Shown here one piece after another: positions 1 through 8,565 of a stretch of 64,000 nucleotides of DNA. Every line of letters starts with the position of its first letter. Position 1 is the stretch's first letter. The position numbers and the translations under genes were made by a program. Under the pieces are notes generated by a model that saw only the letters and a program-made list of their open reading frames with translations, searched no databases and was not told where the DNA came from. Source of the DNA: Gammaproteobacteria bacterium (GTDB lineage Bacteria; Pseudomonadota; Gammaproteobacteria; Coxiellales; Coxiellaceae); NCBI GenBank assembly GCA_030425685.1, contig JAUIAD010000001.1, positions 124,001 to 188,000 of the forward strand. Reading direction: 5' to 3'.

Positions 1-503
1 TCGGCTTGCTCTATGGAATGTCGGCATTTGGTTTATCAAAACAATTAGGTATTGAGCGTGGTGAGGCGCAAGCTTATATGGACACCTATTTTGCCCGTTA
101 TCCTAAAGTGCATCAGTACATGGAAGACACGTGTGCCTTTGCACAGCAACACGGTTATGTCGAAACCTTTTTAGGGCGGCGCATTTATACCCCGGAAATT
201 AATGCAAAAAATCAAATACGCCGCAAAGCAGCGGAGCGTGCAGCGATAAATGCACCGATGCAAGGCAGTGCCGCCGACGTTATTAAAATAGCCATGATTC
301 ATGTAGATCGCTGGCTGCGCGATAATAACATCCCAGCCACAATGATTATGCAGGTCCACGATGAGTTGGTCTTTGAGGTTGAAGAAAGCGCCGTTCTGCA
401 CGTTGTCAGCAAGGTAAAAGAACTAATGGAATCAGCAATAAGCTTATCGGTACCACTTTTAGTTGATACTGGGATTGGCGATAGCTGGGATGAGGCGCAT
501 TAA
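1..503 (+). CDS. polA: DNA polymerase I, C-terminal fragment (5' end outside window)
   Basis: This is the last ~167 residues of the family A polymerase domain. The visible motifs are LLYGMSAFGLSKQLG (O-helix/finger region), MQGSAADVIKIAM, and MQVHDELVFEV, which carries the palm-domain motif C His-Asp-Glu with a catalytic aspartate. The frame is open to the window edge, so the gene starts upstream. DNA polymerase I fills gaps in excision repair and removes RNA primers in lagging-strand synthesis. The C-terminus (DTGIGDSWDEAH) is normal for the family. The identification is secure; nothing can be said about the 5'-3' and 3'-5' exonuclease domains, which are not in view. Confidence 0.97.
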   Translation, partial: GLLYGMSAFGLSKQLGIERGEAQAYMDTYFARYPKVHQYMEDTCAFAQQHGYVETFLGRRIYTPEINAKNQIRRKAAERAAINAPMQGSAADVIKIAMIHVDRWLRDNNIPATMIMQVHDELVFEVEESAVLHVVSKVKELMESAISLSVPLLVDTGIGDSWDEAH

Positions 504-806
504 TAAAAAGGGCATAGCCAGCTATTTCTGACAGGTAGTAGCGTGATTAAATATAATGAGTAGCGGTGACGCAGTAATAATAATTAAAATCGTTGCGCCC
601 CCACACCACTTTGCGCCGTTGCGTAAAATCGGCGCAGCAGTAAAGCTTTAAGATCTCTTTTATAGATCCGTCGAACCCAATACAGACAAAAAACCCAAGA
701 AATCACCCCTAGCAGCACGTTTTACACAAGATAAACCCAAAACTGCTTTTTGTTTAATATTAGTATGTTATAGTAGAGGTTGATTCTACCGATGGAGTAA
801 GGTGTC
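504..806. other. Intergenic region between polA and the TolC-like gene
   Basis: No convincing gene was found. A 7-bp inverted repeat (TGCGCCG at 612-618, CGGCGCA at 630-636) forms a small hairpin but has no T-tract after it. A TATAGT hexamer at 769-774, with only a weak T-rich -35 about 17 bp upstream, could be the promoter of the downstream gene. A good Shine-Dalgarno (GGAG, 794-797) precedes the TTG start at 807. Confidence 0.5.
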
Positions 807-3002
807 TTGCAGCGGAGAGCAAAATTTTTACATAATGCGGTTGCCTTTTTAGGGGCTTTCTGTGTCGCAGCGCTGCCGTTTTTTGCATACTCCCAAGATG
901 ACCCTGGCCCGATTGATGCGGGTATTACATCCGCCAGATTAATCGGTGATAAGGGGAAAAAAGGGCCAACGCGAGATTTGGTCTTTGTTTATAAAGACGC
1001 GCTAAGAAATGACCCCACCTTCCAAGAGCAATTAGCGACCTATTTAGAAAGCCGCGAAGCCACCAGTCAAGCGCGCGCGCTGTTATTACCTGAACTTAAT
1101 ATCGAAGCCAATACCACCGGTGCCCGTCAGGATTCAACCTTTGGCGGATTGCAGAAATATAATGCCAACGGTTATGATGTGGCGTTAATTCAGCCCGTGT
1201 TTAACGCCAATGCGTTTAAAGAGTTAGCGCGAGCAAAAGCGTCTGTGCGTGCTGCAGCCATGTTGCTATCTTCGCAAAGCCAAGCGCTAATCGTGCGTGT
1301 TGTGCAAGCCTATTTGGGGGTGTTGGAAGCAAAAGACTTATTAAAATATACCAAACAACAGCGTGATTTTTTATGGAAGCAACTCTGGTCAACACAGGAG
1401 CGTTATAAACTCGGGCATGCAACCATTACCGATGTTGATCAATCAAAGGGTTCTTATGAATTGATTCGTGCTGAGTATGTTACCGCTAGAATCAATCTTT
1501 ACGATAAAATTCAAGAACTTAGTCAAATTACCGGTGTGCGTTATTCCATGGTGGCAGGCTTAAGGGGCACGTTTCCTTCTTTAACACCAGCGCCAAATGA
1601 CTTAAGCAGGTGGGTTGAAGTTGCCAAGTCACAGAATTTAGCCTTACAAGCAGCACGTTTAGATCGTGTTACCGCCGCACAAGTGATTGGTAAAACAAAA
1701 GCAGATTTTTGGCCGGTAGTGAATGCTGCCGCAACATGGGGTGATAGTAATGGTTTATCCGGTGCAGGCGTGATCGATGGTTTAGTACCAGAAAACACTA
1801 GAACAGGCACTATTGGTCTTAACTTAACTTGGTCTGCTTTTCAAAGTGGTTTTACCCTATCACAAGTTCGCCAAGCGAACGCTGCGTATCAAGCAGCAAC
1901 AGCACGGGTGCATCAATCCTATTTAGCGGCGATTGCCAATACGCGCAAAGCCTATATCGGTGTGATGGATGGACAATTAGAAGTAAGGCGTAGCTGGGAT
2001 GCGATTACAGCTAATGAGAATGCATTAAAGAACACTCAGGAAGGATATAATGCAGGCACGCACACCATTTTTGATGTACTGCAATCGCAAACGCGTTTGT
2101 TTGATTCGCAAAAGCAGTATGTGCAGAGTCTGTATGCTTATTTATTAAATACGATTTTGCTTAAACAAGCTGTTGGCACATTAAGTCCTAGTACCGTTGT
2201 CAAGATGAATGCGTGGTTTACCTCTAAGAAGAGCTTTAAGCGAAAGCGCAATAAATGGCATCTTTACAATGGAAAAACTCCCAATATTAAGTCGCTGTTT
2301 CCTAAACAAAGCGATGCATCGGGTAGGCCGTCGCACCAGATAAAGCTGAGTCAAAAGCCTGCAGTAGCTGTGCAAAAGCAATTGGCATTGCCTAAAGTGA
2401 CGATGAAAGGCTTATCCTTCCAGCGTCATCTTAAAGCGGTCAATGGGAAAAAGGCAAAGAAGGCAGCCAAGCGACATAAAGTAACCCATAACAAGATTAA
2501 CTTACCCAAGGCAACAAAGCGGCAAACTACTGCTATTGTGCTTCCGAAGGCAAAAAGAACGGAGTTAGTGCTGCCAATGTTAACGGTTAAAGGACTGTTA
2601 TTTAATCGCCATTCGCATGCAAGGTTTGTCTTAAAGGCCAATAAGCATGCTGCCAGAAGGTTGAGTACTCATCACCCTGTCAGGGTAACTTCTGCGCGGC
2701 AAGCTTTAAAAGCTAGTGCTTACGCTGTTGGTAGTGTGGCACCTGTAAAAGTTAACAAGCACGCTGCAAGAAGGGTGGTTTTGAAGCACCACCGAGCTGG
2801 AAGTTCTGCACACACAGTGTCAAAAGCCAGCAAGCATGCAGCTAGCAAAGTAACTTTTAGGCATCATTCTACGGCAGTTAAGGTGAGGGTGGCTCTAAAA
2901 GCCAATAAGCATGCTATTATTAAAAAGAGCAGTGTGCACCCATCGAGACATCTTCTTTCCACACCAAGGTCAATAAAAAAAACAATAAAATCAGTTGGAT
3001 AG
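807..3002 (+). CDS. TolC-family outer membrane channel with long basic C-terminal repeat tail
   Basis: Outer membrane efflux protein of a type I secretion system, 731 residues. A signal peptide is visible (basic start, then AVAFLGAFCVAALPFFAYS). Residues ~60-465 form the TolC/OEP repeat domain: SREATSQARALLLPELNIEA starts the first half, and GYNAGTHTIFDVLQSQTRLF is typical of the second. TolC homologues normally end near 430-480 residues. Here a further ~260 residues are very rich in Lys, Arg and His and carry repeats such as KANKHAARRL, KVNKHAARRV, KASKHAASKV and KANKHAIIKK. The TTG start follows a GGAG Shine-Dalgarno at ~10 bp. The exporter and adaptor genes follow on the same strand. The channel assignment is secure; the tail has no function I recognise. 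Confidence 0.9.
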   Translation: MQRRAKFLHNAVAFLGAFCVAALPFFAYSQDDPGPIDAGITSARLIGDKGKKGPTRDLVFVYKDALRNDPTFQEQLATYLESREATSQARALLLPELNIEANTTGARQDSTFGGLQKYNANGYDVALIQPVFNANAFKELARAKASVRAAAMLLSSQSQALIVRVVQAYLGVLEAKDLLKYTKQQRDFLWKQLWSTQERYKLGHATITDVDQSKGSYELIRAEYVTARINLYDKIQELSQITGVRYSMVAGLRGTFPSLTPAPNDLSRWVEVAKSQNLALQAARLDRVTAAQVIGKTKADFWPVVNAAATWGDSNGLSGAGVIDGLVPENTRTGTIGLNLTWSAFQSGFTLSQVRQANAAYQAATARVHQSYLAAIANTRKAYIGVMDGQLEVRRSWDAITANENALKNTQEGYNAGTHTIFDVLQSQTRLFDSQKQYVQSLYAYLLNTILLKQAVGTLSPSTVVKMNAWFTSKKSFKRKRNKWHLYNGKTPNIKSLFPKQSDASGRPSHQIKLSQKPAVAVQKQLALPKVTMKGLSFQRHLKAVNGKKAKKAAKRHKVTHNKINLPKATKRQTTAIVLPKAKRTELVLPMLTVKGLLFNRHSHARFVLKANKHAARRLSTHHPVRVTSARQALKASAYAVGSVAPVKVNKHAARRVVLKHHRAGSSAHTVSKASKHAASKVTFRHHSTAVKVRVALKANKHAIIKKSSVHPSRHLLSTPRSIKKTIKSVG

Positions 3003-3077
3003 ATGTTGTTTCCGATTTTCGGTGAATGTCCTGTTTTTCTTCTATAATTTACTAGTATGCAGTGATTGGTAGTGACT

Positions 3078-3135
3078 TAAAGCTGTCATTAGGCTCCATC
3101 AGGCCAGTAGGTAGCGATGCCTAGCAACAGCTTTA
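3078..3135 (+). promoter_or_regulatory. Two-part stem-loop in the leader of the exporter gene
   Basis: TAAAGCTGT (3078-3086) pairs perfectly with ACAGCTTTA (3127-3135). After a symmetric 3-nt internal loop, TAGGC (3090-3094) pairs with GCCTA (3119-3123). A second small stem (AAACCA/TGGTTT) follows directly. The structure lies ~90 nt before the GTG start at 3227 and downstream of a TATAAT-like hexamer at ~3043. It may be a leader RNA structure or an operator; no known riboswitch class is recognised. Confidence 0.4.
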
Positions 3136-3226
3136 AACCATTACCCATTGGTTTTGCGATAAGCATACAAGCCTCGCGATAAATGGGGATGCTTAACTCA
3201 TGGAAATAGGTGTTTGGGGGTAAAAC

Positions 3227-4909
3227 GTGCTGCCTAAGAGGTCAAAAATTTCGGAAACCCTGCGAGCAAGCCGTGCTGCTTTTGTTTATGTTGGGCTGTT
3301 TAGCTTTCTTATCAACATGTTGATGCTGACAGTACCCATCTATATGCTGCAAATTTTCGATCGTGTGCTTTCCAGTCAAAGTTATGAAACCTTGTTATAC
3401 CTGACGTTAATTGCCATTGTCGCCTTGATTGTGATGGGTTTACTGGATGTGGCACGTACGCGTATCTTGGTGCGTATTAGTCGCTGGTTGGATAATAAAT
3501 TAAGCCCGCTCGCACTTATTCGCAGTGCAGATAACCTCTTAGCTGGAGATACCTACGGGGCGCAATCGCTTAAAGATGTGAGTACGGTGCGGCAGTTTTT
3601 AGGGGGTGTTAGTATCTTTCCTTTTTTTGATGCACCTTGGGTTCCTGTATATTTATTGGTCGTTTTTTTAGTCGATCCAGTGCTTGGCTTTATTGCAACT
3701 GGGGGTGCCGTTATTCTATTTGTGCTTGCCGTTGTTAATGAGATTGTCTCGCGCAAGCCATTATCAGAAGCCAATACCCATCATATCCAAAACCAATATT
3801 ATATCGATTCAGCGTTAAATAATTCTGAGACCATCCAAGCAATGGGCATGCTGCCAGCGATTGTGAAAAAATGGTTTTCCAACAATCAGAATGTACTGAA
3901 TTTACAGTGTAAAGCTAGTGATTACTCCGGAGCAATATTAGCCGCATCAAAGTTTTTTCGCCTAACGTTGCAGTTAGCCATTCTTGGCGTAGGTGCCTAT
4001 TTTGTAATAACCGGTACAATTACAGCAGGCGCGATGATTGCAGCATCTATTATTACAGCACGAGCGCTAGCCCCTATTCAGCAATCCATCGGTGCGTGGA
4101 AGCATTTCTTATCAGCAAAGCAAGCGTATGAGCGCTTAAAAGTGTTTATTGGCAGGCCCGAAATGCGTATTAGCACAGTAGAGCTACCAAAAGCAAAAGG
4201 CAATATAAAATTTGAAAATGTATTTTATGTTCCGCCAGGAAGGAAGAAGCCAATTTTATATGGGGTTAGTTTCTCTGTTGAGCCAGGAGAACTGGTGGCA
4301 GTTATTGGCCCGTCAGGTGCGGGGAAATCTACTTTAGCACGCTTATTATTAGGGGTGTGGCCGCCGACAAATGGTGCTGTTCGTTTAGATGGTGCCAGTG
4401 TTTACACCTGGGATCGGGTTGACTTTGGCGCGCAAGTGGGTTACTTGCCGCAGAATGCAAAATTATTTGCTGGAACGGTAAAAGAAAATATTGCACGCAT
4501 GAACGAAAGCTCGGATGAGTCTGTTATTAAAGCAGCAAAATTAGCCGGTGCGCATGATATGATTTTGCATTTGCCACAAGGTTATGACTCTGTGGCCGGT
4601 GATTTTAGTTTGTCAGGTGGTCAGTCACAGCGTATTGCTTTAGCAAGAGCATTTTATGGCGATCCCTGTTTGTTAGTACTGGATGAGCCTGAAACCAGTT
4701 TGGATAAAGAAGGAGAAAAGTCCTTAATAGCAGCTTTAAATAAAGCAAAAGAAAAAGGAATAACCGTGTTATTTGTCTCGCAACGACCGGCTATTGCACA
4801 AATTGCTGATAAGATATTAGTATTGCAAAATGGTCGCGTTCAAGCCTTCGGCAACACCAGCGATGTGCTACAAAAGAGGAGCCCTCCTGATGACCAACAA
4901 GATGGATGA
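3227..4909 (+). CDS. Type I secretion ABC exporter, PrtD/HasD family
   Basis: Inner-membrane exporter with fused permease and ATPase, 560 residues. The N-terminal ~300 residues are the ABC transmembrane type-1 domain: FLINMLMLTVPIYMLQIFDR is the family-typical first membrane segment. The ATPase has Walker A GPSGAGKST, signature LSGGQSQRIALARA and Walker B LLVLDEPETSLD. The H-loop position reads FVSQRPA, so the usual His (HRP) is Gln. Family members form homodimers that pass unfolded proteins through HlyD and TolC. GTG start after a G-rich Shine-Dalgarno. The 3' end overlaps the adaptor gene by 20 nt, implying co-translation. No RTX-type (GGxGxDxxx) substrate lies in the window. Confidence 0.93.
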   Translation: MLPKRSKISETLRASRAAFVYVGLFSFLINMLMLTVPIYMLQIFDRVLSSQSYETLLYLTLIAIVALIVMGLLDVARTRILVRISRWLDNKLSPLALIRSADNLLAGDTYGAQSLKDVSTVRQFLGGVSIFPFFDAPWVPVYLLVVFLVDPVLGFIATGGAVILFVLAVVNEIVSRKPLSEANTHHIQNQYYIDSALNNSETIQAMGMLPAIVKKWFSNNQNVLNLQCKASDYSGAILAASKFFRLTLQLAILGVGAYFVITGTITAGAMIAASIITARALAPIQQSIGAWKHFLSAKQAYERLKVFIGRPEMRISTVELPKAKGNIKFENVFYVPPGRKKPILYGVSFSVEPGELVAVIGPSGAGKSTLARLLLGVWPPTNGAVRLDGASVYTWDRVDFGAQVGYLPQNAKLFAGTVKENIARMNESSDESVIKAAKLAGAHDMILHLPQGYDSVAGDFSLSGGQSQRIALARAFYGDPCLLVLDEPETSLDKEGEKSLIAALNKAKEKGITVLFVSQRPAIAQIADKILVLQNGRVQAFGNTSDVLQKRSPPDDQQDG

Positions 4910-6227
4910 GACCGAAAAACTTGTTGGCGTAACGTTAGCGAAAAAACCAAAAATTCGTTCGGCGCGAATTTTTGGTATTGCCATTATATTAATTTTTTTC
5001 GGTGGGTTTGGTCTTTGGGCTTATTTAGCCCCGCTTGAAAGTGCTGCTTTAGCGCCAGGGAAAATCACCGTATCCGGTAATCGCCGTATTATTCAGCATT
5101 TAGAAGGCGGTATTGTTGAAAAGCTCTATGTTAAAGAGGGCAGTAAGGTGAATAAGGGGCAGGTATTAATTAAGCTTGATGATACGCGTGCCAAGGTGAG
5201 TCTTGAGGTGACGCGAAATGAAGTCTATGAGATGTCAGCAATTGAGTCGCGCTTATTAGCAGAAATTTACGATAAAGAAAACATAACGTTTTCACCTGTT
5301 TTGATACAAAATAAAGATTCTTTTAAAGCAAAACAGGTGATGAATAATCAAGAGGCCATTTTTATTGCTAACAAGAAAACGTTTGAAGGCAATATTAATA
5401 TATTAAAACAACGTATCGACCAATTAAAACAACAAATAGATGGAACGAAAGCGCAACTCATTTCGACCAAGAAGCAGTTAGCACTGATCATGTCAGAATT
5501 AAAAGATGTAGAGATATTATATAAAAAGAAATTAGTTGAGCGAACGCGCTTGCTGTCCCTCCAGCGCGAAGAGGCAAGCCTAATTGGTCAGCGTGGTGAG
5601 GCGGAGGCAAAAATTGCTAACCTAAAGCAAAAAATTGGTGAAACCAAAATTCAAATTATCACGTTAACGGATACGCGCAGAAAGGATTTATTAAGCGAGT
5701 TGCGTGAGACGCAACAAAAACTAGCGGAAGCAAAGGAACGGGTTAAAGCCGCGCAAGATATGTTGGATAGAACCGATATACGTGCGCCATTACCAGGTAC
5801 TGTCGTTGATTTACAGGTGCATACCATCGGTGGGGTGATTAAGCCTGGTGAAGACATTATGGATATTGTCCCTAAGGATGATAAGTTGGTTATTGAAGCC
5901 AATGTTGACCCTTTGGATATTGATGTGGTTCACCCTGGTTTAATGGCAAAAATCACGATGACTGCTTTAAAGACACGAACAACACCGACACTCAATGGTA
6001 CAGTAACGCATGTCTCTGCCGATGCCTTTCAAGATGAAAAAACGGGTAAGTCCTACTTTAAAGCGCGCGTAGAAATTGGCGCTGGTGAAATAAAAAAATT
6101 AGCAGGGCAAAGGTTGTATCCTGGCATGCCCGTTGAAGTGATGATTATCACCAATAAGTTGACGCCGTGGGAATACTTCAGCAGCCCGATCAAACGCAGC
6201 TTTGACCGCGCTTTTCGCGAGCAATAA
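4890..6227 (+). CDS. Type I secretion membrane-fusion adaptor, HlyD/PrtE family
   Basis: Periplasmic adaptor linking the ABC exporter to the TolC-like channel, 445 residues. One N-terminal membrane anchor (IFGIAIILIFFGGFGLWAYL), a split biotinyl-lipoyl domain (HLEGGIVEKLYVKEGSKVNK and RAPLPGTVVDLQVHTIGGVI), a long coiled coil between them (~residues 90-290) and a beta-barrel follow. The C-terminus GMPVEVMIITNKLTPWEYF is typical of the PrtE/HlyD secretion family. The ATG at 4890 was chosen because it follows AGAGGA at ~9 bp and starts inside the exporter gene; an upstream in-frame start at 4830 has no support. Confidence 0.93.
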   Translation: MTNKMDETEKLVGVTLAKKPKIRSARIFGIAIILIFFGGFGLWAYLAPLESAALAPGKITVSGNRRIIQHLEGGIVEKLYVKEGSKVNKGQVLIKLDDTRAKVSLEVTRNEVYEMSAIESRLLAEIYDKENITFSPVLIQNKDSFKAKQVMNNQEAIFIANKKTFEGNINILKQRIDQLKQQIDGTKAQLISTKKQLALIMSELKDVEILYKKKLVERTRLLSLQREEASLIGQRGEAEAKIANLKQKIGETKIQIITLTDTRRKDLLSELRETQQKLAEAKERVKAAQDMLDRTDIRAPLPGTVVDLQVHTIGGVIKPGEDIMDIVPKDDKLVIEANVDPLDIDVVHPGLMAKITMTALKTRTTPTLNGTVTHVSADAFQDEKTGKSYFKARVEIGAGEIKKLAGQRLYPGMPVEVMIITNKLTPWEYFSSPIKRSFDRAFREQ

Positions 6228-6291
6228 TAACTAGTCTAGCAATGCAAAGGTTCTATATTGCCTATATGTAAACTCATACTAAACGAAAAAA

Positions 6292-6388
6292 CGTAGGGGC
6301 GCAGCATGCTGCGCCCGCAAATATCCGCGGCACCGACTATCTACAGCTACCCACACCCAAGACGGGCACAGCATGCTGTGCCCCTACG
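6292..6388 (+). repeat. Double-palindrome repeat, copy 1
   Basis: 97-bp unit bounded by inverted CGTAGGGGC/GCCCCTACG-type ends. The left palindrome GGGCGCAGCATGCTGCGCCC and the right palindrome GGGCACAGCATGCTGTGCCC are each perfect over 20 bp. The core between them contains CGGCAC and ATCTACAGCTA, both shared with other copies. It forms a doublet with copy 2 across a 43-bp linker, in the space between the convergent hlyD-type gene and glmS. Confidence 0.95.
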
Positions 6389-6431
6389 GGTTCTAAATTA
6401 TCTATGAGCAAGCTCGAACTAAACACAGCAA

Positions 6432-6527
6432 CGTAGGGGCGCAGCATGCTGCGCCCGCAAATATCCGCGGCACCGACTATCTATTGCTACCCACACCCAA
6501 ACGGGCACAGCATGCTGTGCCCCTACG
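6432..6527 (+). repeat. Double-palindrome repeat, copy 2
   Basis: Same structure and orientation as the copy at 6292, with a nearly identical core. It starts exactly 43 bp after the end of that copy. It ends 30 bp before the stop of glmS, so it lies in both genes' 3' regions. Confidence 0.95.
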
Positions 6528-6557
6528 CTATTTTTTAGGTTTTGATGGCCTGCCGAT

Positions 6558-8390
6558 TTACTCTACCGTAACCGACTTTGCCAGATTGCGTGGTTGATCG
6601 ACATCCGTTCCTTTAAGCACTGCAATATGATAAGCCATCAATTGCAGAGGAATAGTATAAATCAACGGTGAAAGCAGCAGAGGTGTTTTAGGAACTTTAA
6701 TAACATGTGCAGGAATGCTAGGCTTCCATTTTACCGACTCATCCATAAAAATAAACACATCACCCTGGCGCGCTTGCACCTCTTGAATATTGGATTCCAA
6801 TTTTTCAATAAGATGATCCTTAGGTGCAATAACAATAACCGGCATCTCTTTATCAACTAATGCCAAAGGTCCATGTTTTAATTCACCCGCAGGATACGCT
6901 TCCGCATGAATATAAGAAATTTCTTTTAGTTTAAGCGCACCTTCAAGCGCAATAGGATAATGCACACCACGCCCAAGAAACAAAGCATGATTTTTATCAA
7001 TAAATTTTTGCGATAACAGGCGAATACTATTGTCTAGCTCTAACGTTTCACGCACTAGCTGTGGCAGCTTTGTTAGCGCTTGGTTATGGTCAGCAATTTT
7101 CTCATCAAAATTGTTGAACTTGGTAAGGCAAAGTGTCAATAACATCAGAGAAACCAGCTGGGCAGTAAATGTTTTTGTTGCCGCCACTCCCACTTCCGTG
7201 CCAGCATTGGTAAGAAAGACAAAATCAGCTTCTCGTGCCAATGAACTTTCGGGGACATTACAAATCGCCAGTGTCGAATCAAAACCAATTTTTTTAGCTT
7301 GCCGCAATGCAGCAAGGGTATCAGCCGTTTCTCCTGATTGCGAAAGGGCAACAAACAAACTATTTTTTGGAACAACGCTGTGGCGATAACGGAATTCACT
7401 GGCCACTTCAACACGGCAAGATATTTTTGCCATGGACTCAATCCAATAACTAGCGACCAGCCCAGCGTGATAGCTGGTGCCACATGCAATCAATTGAATA
7501 TGTTTGACGTTTTTTAATTTTTCCAAGGTGTGAGCGTCAAAGCTGTCTAGGTTGAGGTCGCCACCCAATATATGGCCATTGAGGGTGTCTAAAATAGCTT
7601 GCGGCTGCTCAAAAATTTCTTTCTGCATAAAGTGGCGGTATTTGCCCTTACTGGTCGCTTCAGACTCAATTTCAGATGTTTGTATCGGTCGCTCGACGGG
7701 GTTGCCCTGATTATCAATAATCGTCTGCTGATTGGTTTTTAGAATAGCAATATCGCCTTCTTCCAAGTAGATAAACTTCTGAGTAACCGGCAGTAACGCG
7801 AGCGGATCGGAGGCAATAAAACGCTCTTCTACGCCAACGCCAATAACCAAGGGACTGCCTGAGCGCACAGCATATAAAGTATGAGCTTCTTGCTTAGTAA
7901 CAATGCCAAGTGCAAAGGCGCCGGCTAATTCTGTTGTCATTTTGCGAATAGCGCTTAAGAAATCGTTTTCATTTTTTGTATGATAATGAAGTAGGTGGGC
8001 AACCACTTCAGTATCGGTATCGGTATGGAAATGATAGCCAAGGCCAATTAACTTTTCACGTAATGCATCGTGGTTTTCAATAATACCATTATGAACGACA
8101 GCAATTTCATCTTGTGAACAGTGTGGGTGAGCATTTTCAGTCGAGGGCTTACCGTGCGTAGCCCAGCGGGTGTGAGCGATGCCAAGTGGACCCAGTAGCG
8201 GGTTTTGTTGCAGTAATTCAGCCAAGTTCGCCACTTTACCAGCACAACGTTGGCGTTTAATCTCGTTAGATTTGGGATCTAGAATAGCGATACCGGCCGA
8301 ATCGTAGCCACGATATTCTAAACGTTTTAAACCTTCCATCAAAATTTGCGCAATATTGCGCTTGGCAGTGCCGCCGACAATTCCACACAT
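6558..8390 (-). CDS. glmS: Glutamine--fructose-6-phosphate aminotransferase (isomerizing)
   Basis: Makes glucosamine-6-phosphate from fructose-6-phosphate and glutamine, the first committed step to UDP-GlcNAc for peptidoglycan and LPS; cytoplasmic. 610 residues, the usual length. The N-terminus MCGIVGG exposes the catalytic Cys2 of the class II glutamine amidotransferase domain, with THGKPSTENAHPH and HNGIIENH following. Two SIS sugar-isomerase domains follow (ACGTSYHAG, SQSGETADT, GRGVHYPIALEGALKLKE), and the C-terminus LAKSVTVE is the conserved tail. It is transcribed away from tkt. No glmU is adjacent and no glmS ribozyme is visible upstream. Confidence 0.98.
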   Translation of the reverse strand: MCGIVGGTAKRNIAQILMEGLKRLEYRGYDSAGIAILDPKSNEIKRQRCAGKVANLAELLQQNPLLGPLGIAHTRWATHGKPSTENAHPHCSQDEIAVVHNGIIENHDALREKLIGLGYHFHTDTDTEVVAHLLHYHTKNENDFLSAIRKMTTELAGAFALGIVTKQEAHTLYAVRSGSPLVIGVGVEERFIASDPLALLPVTQKFIYLEEGDIAILKTNQQTIIDNQGNPVERPIQTSEIESEATSKGKYRHFMQKEIFEQPQAILDTLNGHILGGDLNLDSFDAHTLEKLKNVKHIQLIACGTSYHAGLVASYWIESMAKISCRVEVASEFRYRHSVVPKNSLFVALSQSGETADTLAALRQAKKIGFDSTLAICNVPESSLAREADFVFLTNAGTEVGVAATKTFTAQLVSLMLLTLCLTKFNNFDEKIADHNQALTKLPQLVRETLELDNSIRLLSQKFIDKNHALFLGRGVHYPIALEGALKLKEISYIHAEAYPAGELKHGPLALVDKEMPVIVIAPKDHLIEKLESNIQEVQARQGDVFIFMDESVKWKPSIPAHVIKVPKTPLLLSPLIYTIPLQLMAYHIAVLKGTDVDQPRNLAKSVTVE

Positions 8391-8433
8391 AGGCTTATTG
8401 GTATCCTTTAGCTAATCTGAGTATGTTAAACAG

Positions 8434-8455
8434 GAGCTTCGCGCTGGCGAAGCTC
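8434..8455. promoter_or_regulatory. Hairpin in the glmS-tkt divergent spacer
   Basis: Perfect 9-bp inverted repeat GAGCTTCGC/GCGAAGCTC with a 4-nt loop, about 45 bp upstream of the glmS start in the 175-bp spacer between divergent glmS and tkt. No T-tract follows on either strand, so it is more likely an operator or leader hairpin than a terminator. Confidence 0.4.
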
Positions 8456-8565
8456 TTATCAACGCTATCAAATTGAATCGGCGAAATCAATTGAATGGAG
8501 GTGATCGAAGGTTTACTCACCCATAAGGAACGGGGTATCATCAAAACCCCAATCACAGATGTTCG

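Noticed and set aside
807-6227. Multidrug efflux pump instead of protein secretion
   Set aside because: The ABC protein is of the PrtD fused type and the adaptor of the HlyD/PrtE type with a long coiled coil, both specific to type I protein secretion.
6292-6527. Palindromic repeats as ordinary intrinsic terminators
   Set aside because: The hairpins are strong and often between convergent genes, but no T-tract follows any copy. They may still affect mRNA ends.
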